A stretch of 10,991 nucleotides of DNA from JACDBD01 sp050743385 (lineage in GTDB: Bacteria > Actinomycetota > Acidimicrobiia > IMCC26256 > JACDBD01), in contig JBOGFJ010000277.1 in the NCBI GenBank assembly GCA_050743385.1, forward strand, positions 1-10,991. Direction: 5' to 3'. The first letter of the stretch is position 1. Each line of letters starts with the position of its first letter. The position numbers and the translations under genes were made by a program. The notes beneath the pieces were generated by a model. That model searched no databases and was not told the origin of the DNA. It worked only from the letters and a program-made list of their open reading frames with translations. Shown here in pieces: positions 1-6,128 of this stretch.

Positions 1-29
1 GACGTCGACCACGCCGACGTCGACCACGC
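1..29 (+). repeat. 15-bp tandem duplication coding for TSTTP/TSTTQ
   Basis: A 14-base unit beginning GACGTCGACCAC occurs at 1-14 and again at 16-29, giving a 15-bp period in frame with the coding sequence. It encodes a pentapeptide repeat at the edge of the window, so the number of units may be larger upstream. Confidence 0.7.
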
Positions 30-436
30 AAACTGCACCGGAGCCGATCGCGCCCGGATCCGAGCCCGCGCTCGCGCCCACGCCCGCTGGCCCCCCCGCA
101 CCGGCTCCCGCGACCGGGACGTCCGACGAGGCGCTCGTCGTCGAGCCCCCGCCTCCGGTGTTGGCGGACTTCGCCGTCGCGCCCGCCACGATGCCGCTCG
201 GCTACTCCATGGCGGCGCCGCCCGTCCTCAGCTGGTCGACCTCCGGCGGTGCGGCCGTGCTCGTGACCGGGCCGGGCGTGTCGTCGAGTGCGCCGGGGGG
301 GAGCGTGCCGATCTGCCCCGGGAGCACGTCGGCTGTGTGCACCGCGCCGCCAGGCACGCACACCTACATGCTGGTCGTGACCGACGAGTGGGGTCAGGTG
401 GTCGCGCAGCGTTCGGCGAGCCTCACGATCGTGTGA
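2..436 (+). CDS. C-terminal end of a Pro/Thr-rich surface protein with an Ig-like domain (partial)
   Basis: The frame is open from the left edge to a TGA at 434-436, so the start lies outside the window. The first ~45 residues are a low-complexity linker of Pro, Thr, Ala and Ser that opens with a duplicated TSTTP/TSTTQ unit. The last ~95 residues look like a beta-sandwich: alternating hydrophobic positions, a conserved-looking SWSTSGG strand, two cysteines (in PICPG and AVCTA) that could form a disulfide, a THTYMLVVTD strand and a final SLTIV. A Pro-rich linker followed by an Ig-like end is typical of extracytoplasmic tails of actinobacterial surface proteins or receptor-type kinases. The rest of the protein is not visible, so no function is assigned. 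I am confident that it is coding, and only moderately confident of the Ig-like fold. Confidence 0.7.
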   Translation, partial: TSTTPTSTTQTAPEPIAPGSEPALAPTPAGPPAPAPATGTSDEALVVEPPPPVLADFAVAPATMPLGYSMAAPPVLSWSTSGGAAVLVTGPGVSSSAPGGSVPICPGSTSAVCTAPPGTHTYMLVVTDEWGQVVAQRSASLTIV

Positions 437-445
437 CGAGGCCGG

Positions 446-456
446 CGGTAACCTGC
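446..456 (+). promoter_or_regulatory. Putative -10 promoter element for folD (leaderless start)
   Basis: The sequence CGGTAACCTGC contains TAACCT at 449-454, a TAnnnT -10 hexamer with a GG just before it. Only six bases separate it from the GTG at 461, the normal distance from a -10 to a transcription start, so the folD mRNA would begin at or next to its start codon. There is no Shine-Dalgarno sequence before this GTG, which fits a leaderless message. I see no convincing -35. The same GGTAnnnT pattern precedes three other + strand genes. Confidence 0.45.
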
Positions 457-460
457 GCTG

Positions 461-1321
461 GTGACCGCCAAGCTGCTCGACGGCAACGCCTTCCTCGAGA
501 CCGTCAAGGCCGAGCTCACCGCCGAGGTCAAGGCTCTGGGCGATGAGGGCGTCACCCCCGGGCTGGGCACGATCCTCGTCGGCGACGACGAGAGCAGCGC
601 GACCTACGTCCGCTTGAAGCACACGAACGCGGGCGAGATCGGGATCGCGTCCTTCCAGACCGAGTTGCCGGCGAGGGCGACGCAGGCCGAGGTGTTCGAG
701 GCGGTCCGTGCCTACAACGAGAGTCCGGAAGTCGACGCCTTCCTCGTGCAGATTCCGCTGCCGGCGGGTCTCGACGAAGCCGCGACACTGCGAGCCGTCG
801 ACCCCGAGAAGGACGTCGACGGGCTCCACCCGGTGAACCTCGGCAAGCTCGTGATGGGGGTCGAGGCCCCGCTGGCCTGCACGCCGGCGGGGATCCAGGC
901 GCTGCTCGTCCATTACGAAGTCCCCATCGAGGGGCGCCATGTCGTGATCGTCGGCCGCGGCCTCACGATCGGTCGCCCCCTCGCCAACCTCCTCAGCCTC
1001 AAGCGCCGCAATGCCAACGCGGCGGTGACCGTCGTGCACACGGGCGTCGCCGATCTGGGCGGCTACACCCGCGAAGCGGACATCCTGATCGTGGCCGCCG
1101 GGAGCGCCGGCATCGTGACGCCCGAGATGGTCAAGCCGGGCGCCGCGGTCGTGAGCGCGGGAGCCACCTACGAGGGCCGGCGCGTGATCCCCGACGTCGA
1201 CGAGTCGGTCGGGGAGGTCGCGGGATGGATCACCCCCCGTCTGGGTGGCGTCGGACCCACGACGCGCGCCATGCTGCTGCGCAACACGGTGCGGGCGGCA
1301 CAGCGGCGAGCATCCCGTTAG
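461..1321 (+). CDS. folD: Bifunctional methylenetetrahydrofolate dehydrogenase / methenyltetrahydrofolate cyclohydrolase FolD
   Basis: This cytosolic enzyme interconverts 5,10-methylene-THF, 5,10-methenyl-THF and 10-formyl-THF using NADP, and so feeds purine and formyl-Met synthesis. The 286-residue length is normal for FolD. The catalytic lysine is K53 in [14 protein letters not shown], with Q97 in VQIPLP and D120 in [10 protein letters not shown] completing the known active-site set. The family signature runs from PLPAGLDE to VNLGKL (residues 99-130). A Rossmann region follows ([18 protein letters not shown]), and the C-terminus carries [15 protein letters not shown], where most relatives have GVGPMTRAML. 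The start is the GTG at 461, which gives the usual N-terminus and lies just behind a -10-like element. It begins 24 bases after the preceding gene ends. All key residues are intact. Confidence 0.97.
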   Translation: MTAKLLDGNAFLETVKAELTAEVKALGDEGVTPGLGTILVGDDESSATYVRLKHTNAGEIGIASFQTELPARATQAEVFEAVRAYNESPEVDAFLVQIPLPAGLDEAATLRAVDPEKDVDGLHPVNLGKLVMGVEAPLACTPAGIQALLVHYEVPIEGRHVVIVGRGLTIGRPLANLLSLKRRNANAAVTVVHTGVADLGGYTREADILIVAAGSAGIVTPEMVKPGAAVVSAGATYEGRRVIPDVDESVGEVAGWITPRLGGVGPTTRAMLLRNTVRAAQRRASR

Positions 1322-1336
1322 GGCGGGGAACCCGCC
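1322..1336 (+). terminator. Short GC hairpin just after folD, weak terminator candidate
   Basis: GGCGGG (1322-1327) pairs with CCCGCC (1331-1336) across a three-base loop, immediately after the folD stop. No T-run follows, so it is not a classical intrinsic terminator. It also abuts the next putative -10 element, so it may have another role or none. Confidence 0.25.
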
Positions 1337-1346
1337 GGTAGCCTGC
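1336..1346 (+). promoter_or_regulatory. Putative -10 promoter element upstream of the zinc-ribbon gene
   Basis: CGGTAGCCTGC carries TAGCCT at 1339-1344 and matches the folD element at 10 of 11 positions. Transcription from it would start near 1351 and leave about 30 bases of leader before the TTG at 1381. No clear -35 is visible. Confidence 0.4.
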
Positions 1347-1380
1347 TCTCTGGGCGGACGGAGTAGGGGCTCGACGGAAA

Positions 1381-1614
1381 TTGAGCGCGCAGTTCGAGAC
1401 GCCCGGACCCGGCGCCGTCCCCGGCCCCGACGCGTGTCCTCTCTGCGGCGCGCACGTGAGCTCCGACGCCACGCGTTGCCGTTCGTGCGGCTACCACCTC
1501 GCGGGCGTCGCCGGCCGCCCCGGTCCGTTCGACCGCACCGCGCTCGTCTGGACGGCGGTCGGCTTGGCCATCGTGTACGCGGTCGTCGCCCTGGTCGTGC
1601 TCGCCGCCCGCTGA
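1381..1614 (+). CDS. Small zinc-ribbon membrane protein
   Basis: This 77-residue protein has two parts. Residues 19-37 form a rubredoxin-type zinc ribbon, CPLC (19-22) and CRSC (33-36) with a 10-residue spacer, the two knuckles expected to hold one zinc ion. Residues 54-75 are a single hydrophobic helix ([22 protein letters not shown]) ending in Arg, so the protein is probably inserted with the zinc ribbon in the cytoplasm. The TTG at 1381 is the first usable start after an in-frame stop at 1339-1341. No good Shine-Dalgarno sits close to it; GGAG at 1360-1363 is too far away. Short ribbon-plus-helix proteins are common in actinobacteria and mostly uncharacterised, and I assign no function. 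The coding call rests on the clean CxxC pattern and helix. Confidence 0.72.
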   Translation: MSAQFETPGPGAVPGPDACPLCGAHVSSDATRCRSCGYHLAGVAGRPGPFDRTALVWTAVGLAIVYAVVALVVLAAR

Positions 1615-1632
1615 CCGCCCCCGCCGCCCGCC

Positions 1633-1679
1633 GCGTTGGGTCGTTTTCGCGGTCATCGTCCGCGTTTCTGACCCAACGC
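1633..1679 (-). repeat. Family-2 palindromic element, copy 1 (long hairpin)
   Basis: GCGTTGGGTC (1633-1642) pairs perfectly with GACCCAACGC (1670-1679). A symmetric 5x5 internal loop then leads to a second stem, CGCGG (1648-1652) with CCGCG (1660-1664), closed by a seven-base loop. Read on the - strand it contains GTCAGAAACGCG (1661-1672), which recurs at 3026-3037. It lies between the zinc-ribbon gene and icd. The two-tier symmetric structure suggests a mobile or structural palindromic element, or a regulatory hairpin. No T-run follows in the direction of transcription, so a terminator is less likely. Confidence 0.6.
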
Positions 1680-1718
1680 TCGCGGAGGAGGGCCGACGAG
1701 AGGCGGGTCGGGGCGCAC

Positions 1719-1729
1719 AGGTACGCTGC
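1719..1729 (+). promoter_or_regulatory. Putative -10 promoter element for icd
   Basis: AGGTACGCTGC contains TACGCT at 1722-1727 in the same GGTAnnnTGC context as the folD and zinc-ribbon elements. A start near 1734 would give icd a leader of roughly 70 bases that includes two hairpins (1747-1783) and the ribosome-binding site. No clear -35 is visible. Confidence 0.4.
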
Positions 1730-1746
1730 GAGCACGTGCGGACGAG

Positions 1747-1799
1747 CGCCCCCGAAAGGGGCGGCACCGGGTATCCCGGCGCCGAGCGAGGGAGCGAGT
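1747..1799 (+). repeat. Family-1 palindromic element in the icd leader
   Basis: The first hairpin is CGCCCC (1747-1752) with GGGGCG (1758-1763) around loop CGAAA. The second is 1763-1771 with 1775-1783, eight of nine positions paired, loop TAT. Its core CCGGGTATCCCGG (1767-1779) is identical to 5089-5101 inside ogt. A purine-rich tail GAGCGAGGGAGCGAG follows, as in the other copies. The tail contains the icd Shine-Dalgarno sequence. Confidence 0.6.
1790..1794 (+). promoter_or_regulatory. Ribosome-binding site of icd, supplied by the repeat tail
   Basis: GGGAG lies eight bases before the ATG at 1803 and fixes that start. It is part of the GCGAG-type tail of the palindromic element immediately upstream, so the strong hairpin ends only seven bases before the site and could affect ribosome access. 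Confidence 0.6.
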
Positions 1800-1802
1800 T
1801 GG

Positions 1803-3005
1803 ATGCCCGAGAAGATCACCAACGAGGGCGGCGCGCTGCGCGTCCCCGACGAGCCCATCGTCCCCTTCATCGAGGGCGACGGCACCGGCATCGACATCTG
1901 GCCCGCGGCCCGGCGCGTGCTCGACGCCGCCGTCGAGAAGTCGTACGGAGGCCGGCGGCGCATCGCCTGGACGGAGGTGCTCGCGGGCCAGAAGGCGTTC
2001 GACGCCACCGGCGACTGGCTGCCCGAGGCGACGGTCGACGCGTTCCGTGACCACCTCATCGGCATCAAGGGGCCGCTCACGACCCCCGTCGGCGGCGGCA
2101 TCCGCAGCCTCAACGTCGCGCTGCGCCAGATCCTCGACCTCTACGTGTGCCTGCGTCCGGTGCGCTGGTTCACCGGGGTTCCCAGCCCGGTGCTGCACCC
2201 CGAGAAGGTCGACATGGTGATCTTCCGCGAGAACACCGAAGACATCTACGCCGGCCTCGAGGTGGAGGAAGGCACGCCCGAGGCCACGAAGCTCATCGAG
2301 GTCTTGCACGACGCGTTCGGCTGGGATATCAAGCCCGACTCGGGCGTCGGCATCAAACCGGTTTCGGAGACAGGCTCGAAGCGTCTCGTCCGCGCCGCGA
2401 TCCAGTACGCCGTCAACCGCAAGCGCGAGTCGGTCACGCTCGTGCACAAGGGCAACATCCAGAAGTTCACGGAGGGTGCGTTCCGCAACTGGGGCTACGA
2501 GGTGACCCGCGACGAGTTCGCCGACGTCGCGGTGGGCTGGGACGACTGCGGCGGCGATCCCGGAGGCAAGGTGCTGGTGAAAGACAACATCGCCGACATC
2601 ACGCTGCAGCAGATACTCACCCGCCCCGACGAGTTCGACGTGATCGCGACCACCAACCTCAACGGCGACTACCTCTCGGACGCCCTCGCCGCGCAGGTCG
2701 GCGGCATCGGCATCGCGCCCGGCGGGAACATCAACTACGTCACCGGCCACGGCATCTTCGAGGCCACGCACGGCACCGCCCCGAAGTACGCCGGCCAAGA
2801 CAAGGTGAACCCGGGCTCGTTGCTGCTGTCGGGCGTGATGATGCTCGAGCACCTCGGCTGGCAGGAAGCGGCCGACGCGATCGTCGCCGCGCTCGAGGTC
2901 ACCATCGCGGCGAAGATCGTCACCTACGACTTCGCCCGCCTGATGGAGGGCGCGACCCAGGTGAAGACGTCCGAGTTCGCGTCCGCCGTCATCGACCGGC
3001 TGTGA
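1803..3005 (+). CDS. icd: NADP-dependent isocitrate dehydrogenase (E. coli-type homodimer)
   Basis: This TCA-cycle enzyme oxidises isocitrate to 2-oxoglutarate and CO2 with NADP. The 400 residues follow the E. coli Icd pattern throughout: [15 protein letters not shown] near the N-terminus, [20 protein letters not shown] (residues 90-109) with Ser102 at the position of the regulatory phosphoserine (Ser113 in E. coli), [26 protein letters not shown] and NLNGDYLSD for metal binding. [17 protein letters not shown] and YDFARLM carry the Lys-Tyr and Tyr/Arg set that selects NADP over NAD. The reading frame is open well upstream of 1803, but only this ATG has a Shine-Dalgarno sequence and gives the family length. 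It is not the monomeric 80-kDa NADP-IDH found in many other actinobacteria. I see no IDH kinase/phosphatase here. Confidence 0.97.
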   Translation: MPEKITNEGGALRVPDEPIVPFIEGDGTGIDIWPAARRVLDAAVEKSYGGRRRIAWTEVLAGQKAFDATGDWLPEATVDAFRDHLIGIKGPLTTPVGGGIRSLNVALRQILDLYVCLRPVRWFTGVPSPVLHPEKVDMVIFRENTEDIYAGLEVEEGTPEATKLIEVLHDAFGWDIKPDSGVGIKPVSETGSKRLVRAAIQYAVNRKRESVTLVHKGNIQKFTEGAFRNWGYEVTRDEFADVAVGWDDCGGDPGGKVLVKDNIADITLQQILTRPDEFDVIATTNLNGDYLSDALAAQVGGIGIAPGGNINYVTGHGIFEATHGTAPKYAGQDKVNPGSLLLSGVMMLEHLGWQEAADAIVAALEVTIAAKIVTYDFARLMEGATQVKTSEFASAVIDRL

Positions 3006-3021
3006 GCTCGGCTCTCCGTTC

Positions 3022-3062
3022 TGGCGTCAGAAACGCGTCTCTCACACCCGTACGTGACGCCA
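3022..3062 (+). repeat. Family-2 palindromic element, copy 2 (long hairpin)
   Basis: TGGCGTCA (3022-3029) pairs perfectly with TGACGCCA (3055-3062). It shares GTCAGAAACGCG (3026-3037) with the - strand of copy 1 at 1661-1672. The stem sequence differs from copy 1 on both arms in a way that keeps the pairing, so the fold seems to matter more than the stem sequence. It begins 16 bases after the icd stop. The bases after it are AAAA on this strand, so it is not a + strand intrinsic terminator. Confidence 0.6.
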
Positions 3063-3078
3063 AAAGCGCCCGAGGACG

Positions 3079-3888
3079 ATGATCCTCGCCGAGCTGAACG
3101 TCCGCCACACGCGGCGGCACATGCCCACCCGGCGGGTGGCGCTCGGCGACCACTACCTGCCCACGAGCGGAGCCGGCTACGGGGCAGTGCTGCTCGGCGC
3201 CGTCGCGGCCGATACCGCCCCCGAGCTCGATCCCGAGCAGCACGACGCGCTGGGGCGATTCATCGACGACGCCCGCTCGGCCAGGCTCGCCGTCCCCCGC
3301 ATCGCGCTCCGCCACCGGCTCCAGACCGACCTGCACGGCCTCGACCGGTCGCGCCACCGCATCGTCGGGGAGGGTGGGGGCGGCGACGGACGTCCGAGAG
3401 TGGTGCTCGAGCTCGACGTGCACGGCCGGGCCGCACCTCAGCTCATCGGCGCGGTGATGGCGGCGGCGGCGCTGCCGTCGAGTGACGGCCGCCGGCTCGC
3501 GTTCCGTGCCATCGATGGCGCGCTCGCCCGCCCGGGTGTGCTGCCCGAGGGCGTGGTCGTGCGGCGGCTGTTCGAAGGCGTGCCGGGAGCGCGGCCGTCG
3601 GCGCCCGGCGTCGGCGCCCGGCGCAACGGCGACGCCCCGCTCGTCGACCCGTGGCGGTCGGTTCCGGCCGATCGCCGGTGGGCGATGGAGGTGCTCGGGC
3701 TCGGCGTGGAGATGAGCCTCGAACGCGGCGACGTCCAGCGCCGGTTCCGCCGCCTCGTCCGCCTCGCCCATCCCGATCACGGCGCCACCTCGACCGGGGC
3801 CGCCGAGCGGATCGCCGAGCTCACCGAGGCCCGCGAGCTGCTGCTGGCGGTCATCGCGACCGGATCGCCCGAGCCCGCCCGGCGGTAA
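3079..3888 (+). CDS. J-domain protein with an uncharacterised N-terminal region
   Basis: This 269-residue protein has a J-domain at the C-terminus instead of the usual N-terminal place. Residues ~205-258 form helices around the HPD motif (H231-P232-D233, in [14 protein letters not shown]), which is the contact that stimulates DnaK ATPase. Canonical DnaJ features (G/F linker, CxxCxGxG zinc centre) are absent, so it is a class-C-type J protein that probably brings DnaK to a specific client. The N-terminal ~190 residues start [19 protein letters not shown], have alternating hydrophobic stretches and a Gly-rich turn (EGGGGDGR), and match no family I recognise. The ATG at 3079 has GAGGA only two bases upstream; the ATG at 3121 is the alternative. 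No promoter-like element was found before it, so read-through from icd is possible. Confidence 0.85.
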   Translation: MILAELNVRHTRRHMPTRRVALGDHYLPTSGAGYGAVLLGAVAADTAPELDPEQHDALGRFIDDARSARLAVPRIALRHRLQTDLHGLDRSRHRIVGEGGGGDGRPRVVLELDVHGRAAPQLIGAVMAAAALPSSDGRRLAFRAIDGALARPGVLPEGVVVRRLFEGVPGARPSAPGVGARRNGDAPLVDPWRSVPADRRWAMEVLGLGVEMSLERGDVQRRFRRLVRLAHPDHGATSTGAAERIAELTEARELLLAVIATGSPEPARR

Positions 3889-3893
3889 GGTCC
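3883..3893 (+). promoter_or_regulatory. Putative -10 promoter element for mdh
   Basis: CGGTAAGGTCC carries TAAGGT at 3886-3891, overlapping the TAA stop of the J-domain gene. It has the same CGGTAnnnT form as the elements before folD and the zinc-ribbon gene. Transcription would start near 3898, leaving a leader of about 38 bases that holds the Shine-Dalgarno sequence. Confidence 0.35.
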
Positions 3894-3924
3894 GGCGCCG
3901 GAGCGCCCGACTCGAGCAACGAGC

Positions 3925-3930
3925 AAGGAG
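3925..3930 (+). promoter_or_regulatory. Ribosome-binding site of mdh
   Basis: AAGGAG lies five bases before the ATG at 3936. It decides the start against the longer open frame, which extends upstream to 3651, and is the strongest Shine-Dalgarno in the window. Confidence 0.75.
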
Positions 3931-3935
3931 CGCCA

Positions 3936-4928
3936 ATGCCGCCGAACCCTCCGGTCCACGTCACGATCACCGGCGCCGCCGGGCAGATCGGCTACGCGCT
4001 CGTGCACCGGGTCGCATCGGGCCAGCTGCTCGGTGCCGATCAGCCGATCGTGCTCCGCCTCCTCGAGATCGAGCCGGCGATGACCGCGCTCGAGGGTGTG
4101 GTGATGGAGATCGAGGACGGTGCCCACCCGCTCGTCGACGGCATCGAGGCCACCTCCGACCTCGCGCGCGCCTTCGACGGTGCGGGATGGTGCCTGCTCG
4201 TCGGCTCGGTGCCGCGCAAGGCCGGAATGGAGCGGCGCGACCTGCTGGAGGTCAACGGCGGGATCTTCAAGCCCCAGGGCGAGGCCATCAACGCCCACGC
4301 CGCCAACGACGTACGAGTGCTCGTCGTCGGGAACCCCTGCAACACCAACTGCCTGATCGCGCGTTCCAACGCGCCCGACGTTCCCGCCGAGCGGTGGTTC
4401 GCCATGACTCGCCTCGACGAGAACCGCGCGAAGACGCAGATCGCACGGAAGGCGGGTGTTCCCGTGCGCGAGGTCACCAACATGGCGATCTGGGGCAACC
4501 ACTCCACGACGCAGTTCCCCGACTTCGTCCACGCGCTCGTCGGTGGGAAGCCGGTCCCCGGTGTGATCACCGACCGCGAGTGGCTCGAGGGTGAGTTCCT
4601 CGAGACGGTGCAGAAGCGCGGGGCGGCGGTCATCGAGGCCCGGGGCGCGTCGTCGGCTGCGTCGGCCGCTCACGCCGCCATCGAGTCGGTGGTCAGCGTG
4701 CGGGTACCAACCCCCGAGGGGGACTGGCATTCGCTCGCGGTCGCGAGCCGCGGCGAGTACGGCGTACCCGAAGGACTTCAGTTCGGCCTCCCCGTGCGCA
4801 GCAACGGCGTGACGTGGGACGTGGTCGAAGGCCTCGAGCACGACGAGTTCGCCCGAGCGAAGATCCAGGCCACCACCGACGAGCTCCTCGCCGAGCGCGA
4901 GGAGGTGCAGGGGTTGCTCCCCCGGTGA
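3936..4928 (+). CDS. mdh: Malate dehydrogenase (type 2, NAD-dependent)
   Basis: It interconverts malate and oxaloacetate with NAD in the TCA cycle. The 330 residues match the MDH type-2 (cytosolic-like) group. The dinucleotide loop is GAAGQIG (13-19). Glu44 in LLEIEP closes the second strand and favours NAD over NADP. Substrate arginines are R94 and R100 in [13 protein letters not shown], and R164 in TRLDENRAK. The catalytic pair is D161 and H189 ([12 protein letters not shown]). [13 protein letters not shown] (130-142) is the usual loop contacting the nicotinamide. The ATG at 3936 has AAGGAG at good spacing. It lies 47 bases after the J-domain gene and ends in a GTGA overlap with the next gene, so the three genes that follow the mdh promoter are probably one transcript. 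With icd it makes a small TCA-cycle cluster. Confidence 0.97.
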   Translation: MPPNPPVHVTITGAAGQIGYALVHRVASGQLLGADQPIVLRLLEIEPAMTALEGVVMEIEDGAHPLVDGIEATSDLARAFDGAGWCLLVGSVPRKAGMERRDLLEVNGGIFKPQGEAINAHAANDVRVLVVGNPCNTNCLIARSNAPDVPAERWFAMTRLDENRAKTQIARKAGVPVREVTNMAIWGNHSTTQFPDFVHALVGGKPVPGVITDREWLEGEFLETVQKRGAAVIEARGASSAASAAHAAIESVVSVRVPTPEGDWHSLAVASRGEYGVPEGLQFGLPVRSNGVTWDVVEGLEHDEFARAKIQATTDELLAEREEVQGLLPR

Positions 4929-5458
4929 CCGCTCCGTACGGCTGGTGGCATCAGGACTCGCCGATCGGTCCGCTTGTCGTCTACGTCAGTGACGTCGGTG
5001 TCTGCTGCATCGAGCTTGACACTGCGCGCGGCGACCGGAGTGAGCGAAGCGAACGCAGGGAGCTCGCCAGCGAGCGAGCGCCCGCGGGCCGGGTATCCCG
5101 GCCCGCAGCGAGCGAGCGAGTAAGGCAGGAGCTCGACGAGTACTTCGCCGGCGACCGCACCCGCTTCAGCGTGCCGGTCGACCTCGGTGCGGTCACGGCG
5201 CCGTTTCGCCGGCGCGTGCTCGAGACCCTTCGACGCGACGTCCGCTACGGCGAGACCGTCGCGTACGGCGAGCTGGCGGCCATGGCAGGGCGGCCCGGGG
5301 CGGCCCGGGCGGTGGGCTCGGCCATGGCCACCTGTCCGGTGCCGATCCTGGTTCCCTGCCACCGGGTGCTGGCCGCGGGCGGCGTGATCGGGGGCTACGG
5401 CGGGAGGATCCACCAGAAGCGGGCGCTGCTCGCGATCGAAGGCGTCGAAGTCGGTTGA
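4925..5458 (+). CDS. ogt: Methylated-DNA--[protein]-cysteine S-methyltransferase (MGMT/Ogt)
   Basis: This suicide repair protein moves the alkyl group from O6-alkylguanine to its own cysteine. The 177 residues carry the active-site PCHRV (144-148) with nucleophile C145, Y114 in [11 protein letters not shown] (base rotation) and R128 in GAARAVG (arginine finger), the same numbers as in human MGMT by coincidence. GGYGG (156-160) and the final LLAIEG complete the DNA-binding fold. There are two oddities. The position before the active site that is normally Asn (NPVPI) is Cys137 here (TCPVPI). Residues ~35-65 are an Arg/Ser/Glu-rich insertion encoded by a palindromic repeat element. Without it the protein would be about 145 residues. 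The GTG at 4925 overlaps the mdh stop, indicating translational coupling. The methyltransferase domain itself is intact. Confidence 0.92.
   Translation: MTAPYGWWHQDSPIGPLVVYVSDVGVCCIELDTARGDRSERSERRELASERAPAGRVSRPAASERVRQELDEYFAGDRTRFSVPVDLGAVTAPFRRRVLETLRRDVRYGETVAYGELAAMAGRPGAARAVGSAMATCPVPILVPCHRVLAAGGVIGGYGGRIHQKRALLAIEGVEVG
5030..5121 (+). repeat. Family-1 palindromic element inserted in frame within ogt
   Basis: A perfect 10-bp stem, GCGGGCCGGG (5084-5093) with CCCGGCCCGC (5097-5106), closes a TAT loop. AGCGAGCGAGCG occurs on both sides (5069-5080 and 5107-5118). The part from 5030 to 5068 (GGAGTGAGCGAAGCGAACGC and onward) resembles the GGAGCGGCGAGCGC tails near 10770 and 10860. The core CCGGGTATCCCGG equals that at 1767-1779. 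The whole length is read as codons of ogt without a stop. The outer limits are estimated from composition and from where methyltransferase homology resumes. Confidence 0.6.
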
Positions 5459-6111
5459 GCGCCGACCGTCCCGGGGATCGTCCCGACGAGGTCGAGAAGC
5501 GCTGGCTCGACGTCAGCCGGATCGTCTTCTTCAACGACGCCGTCTTCGCGATCGCGATGACGGTGCTCGTCCTCAACTTCCGGGTTCCCGAAGGCCTCAG
5601 CGGGGATGCCGAGCCGAAGCTCGCCCGGCTGCTGGGGGACCATTGGGACGACTTTCTCGCCTACTTCGTCTCTTTCGCCGTGCTGTCGTTCTACTGGGTT
5701 GCGCACCACCGGCTGTTCGGACGCGTGCAACGCGCCGATCACCGGTTGCTCTATCTGAACCTGGTGTTCCTCGCCTTCATCGTGTTGCTGCCGTTCCCGT
5801 CGGAGCTGCTGCAGCACTACGGCGACACCGAAGCCGCGGTCACGCTCTGGGCGGCTGTGATCGCGGTAGCCGGAGCCGCGTTCACGGCGCTCGCGGTACA
5901 CATCGGCCGCGCCGGCCTCTACGAGCCTGCTCCGCCCGAGACCCACCATCGCCACACGATCCTGCGCCATGCGACGGTGCCGGTGGTCTTCGCGGCGTCG
6001 ATCCCGGTCGCGATCTTCAATGTGACCGCGGCGAAGCTCGTCTGGATCCTGGTGCTCGTGGGCTTCGTTGTCTACCGGTTCCACTTCGGAACCATTCACG
6101 ACTCGCACTGA
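5455..6111 (+). CDS. TMEM175 / DUF1211 family potassium-channel protein
   Basis: This 218-residue membrane protein has the six hydrophobic helices expected of a prokaryotic TMEM175, which forms a tetrameric potassium channel in the cytoplasmic membrane. The first helix carries the family hallmark RxxxFSD as R22-IVF-F26-N27-D28, so the serine of FSD is Asn here, followed by AVFAIAMTVLVLNF. Further typical parts are FAVLSFYWVAHHRLF (helix 3 region) and LNLVFLAFIVLLPFPSELL (helix 4). The last helix, LVWILVLVGFVVYRF, ends close to the C-terminus. The TTG at 5455 overlaps the ogt stop as TTGA. No Shine-Dalgarno is evident, which fits coupled translation from ogt. Its end lies 17 bases from the end of the convergent pspA gene. 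Ion selectivity cannot be judged from sequence alone. Confidence 0.88.
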   Translation: MSADRPGDRPDEVEKRWLDVSRIVFFNDAVFAIAMTVLVLNFRVPEGLSGDAEPKLARLLGDHWDDFLAYFVSFAVLSFYWVAHHRLFGRVQRADHRLLYLNLVFLAFIVLLPFPSELLQHYGDTEAAVTLWAAVIAVAGAAFTALAVHIGRAGLYEPAPPETHHRHTILRHATVPVVFAASIPVAIFNVTAAKLVWILVLVGFVVYRFHFGTIHDSH

Positions 6112-6128
6112 GCCGTGCTGCGCGCGGC

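Noticed and set aside
1245..1802. N-terminal extension of icd upstream of 1803 in the same open frame
   Set aside because: The extension is Arg/Pro-rich, crosses folD, the zinc-ribbon gene and the hairpins, and has no family match. The ATG at 1803 has a Shine-Dalgarno and gives the normal length.
1653..2852. A 399-codon open frame on the - strand opposite icd
   Set aside because: It is composition-driven antisense read-through of a GC-rich gene; icd on the + strand is unambiguous.
5084..5106. The strong hairpin in ogt as an intrinsic terminator
   Set aside because: It lies inside an intact reading frame, is not followed by a T-run, and matches the repeat family found elsewhere in the window.
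6112..6128. Possible bidirectional terminator between the convergent TMEM175 and pspA genes
   Set aside because: The 17-base gap is GC-rich but forms no convincing hairpin and has no T-run.
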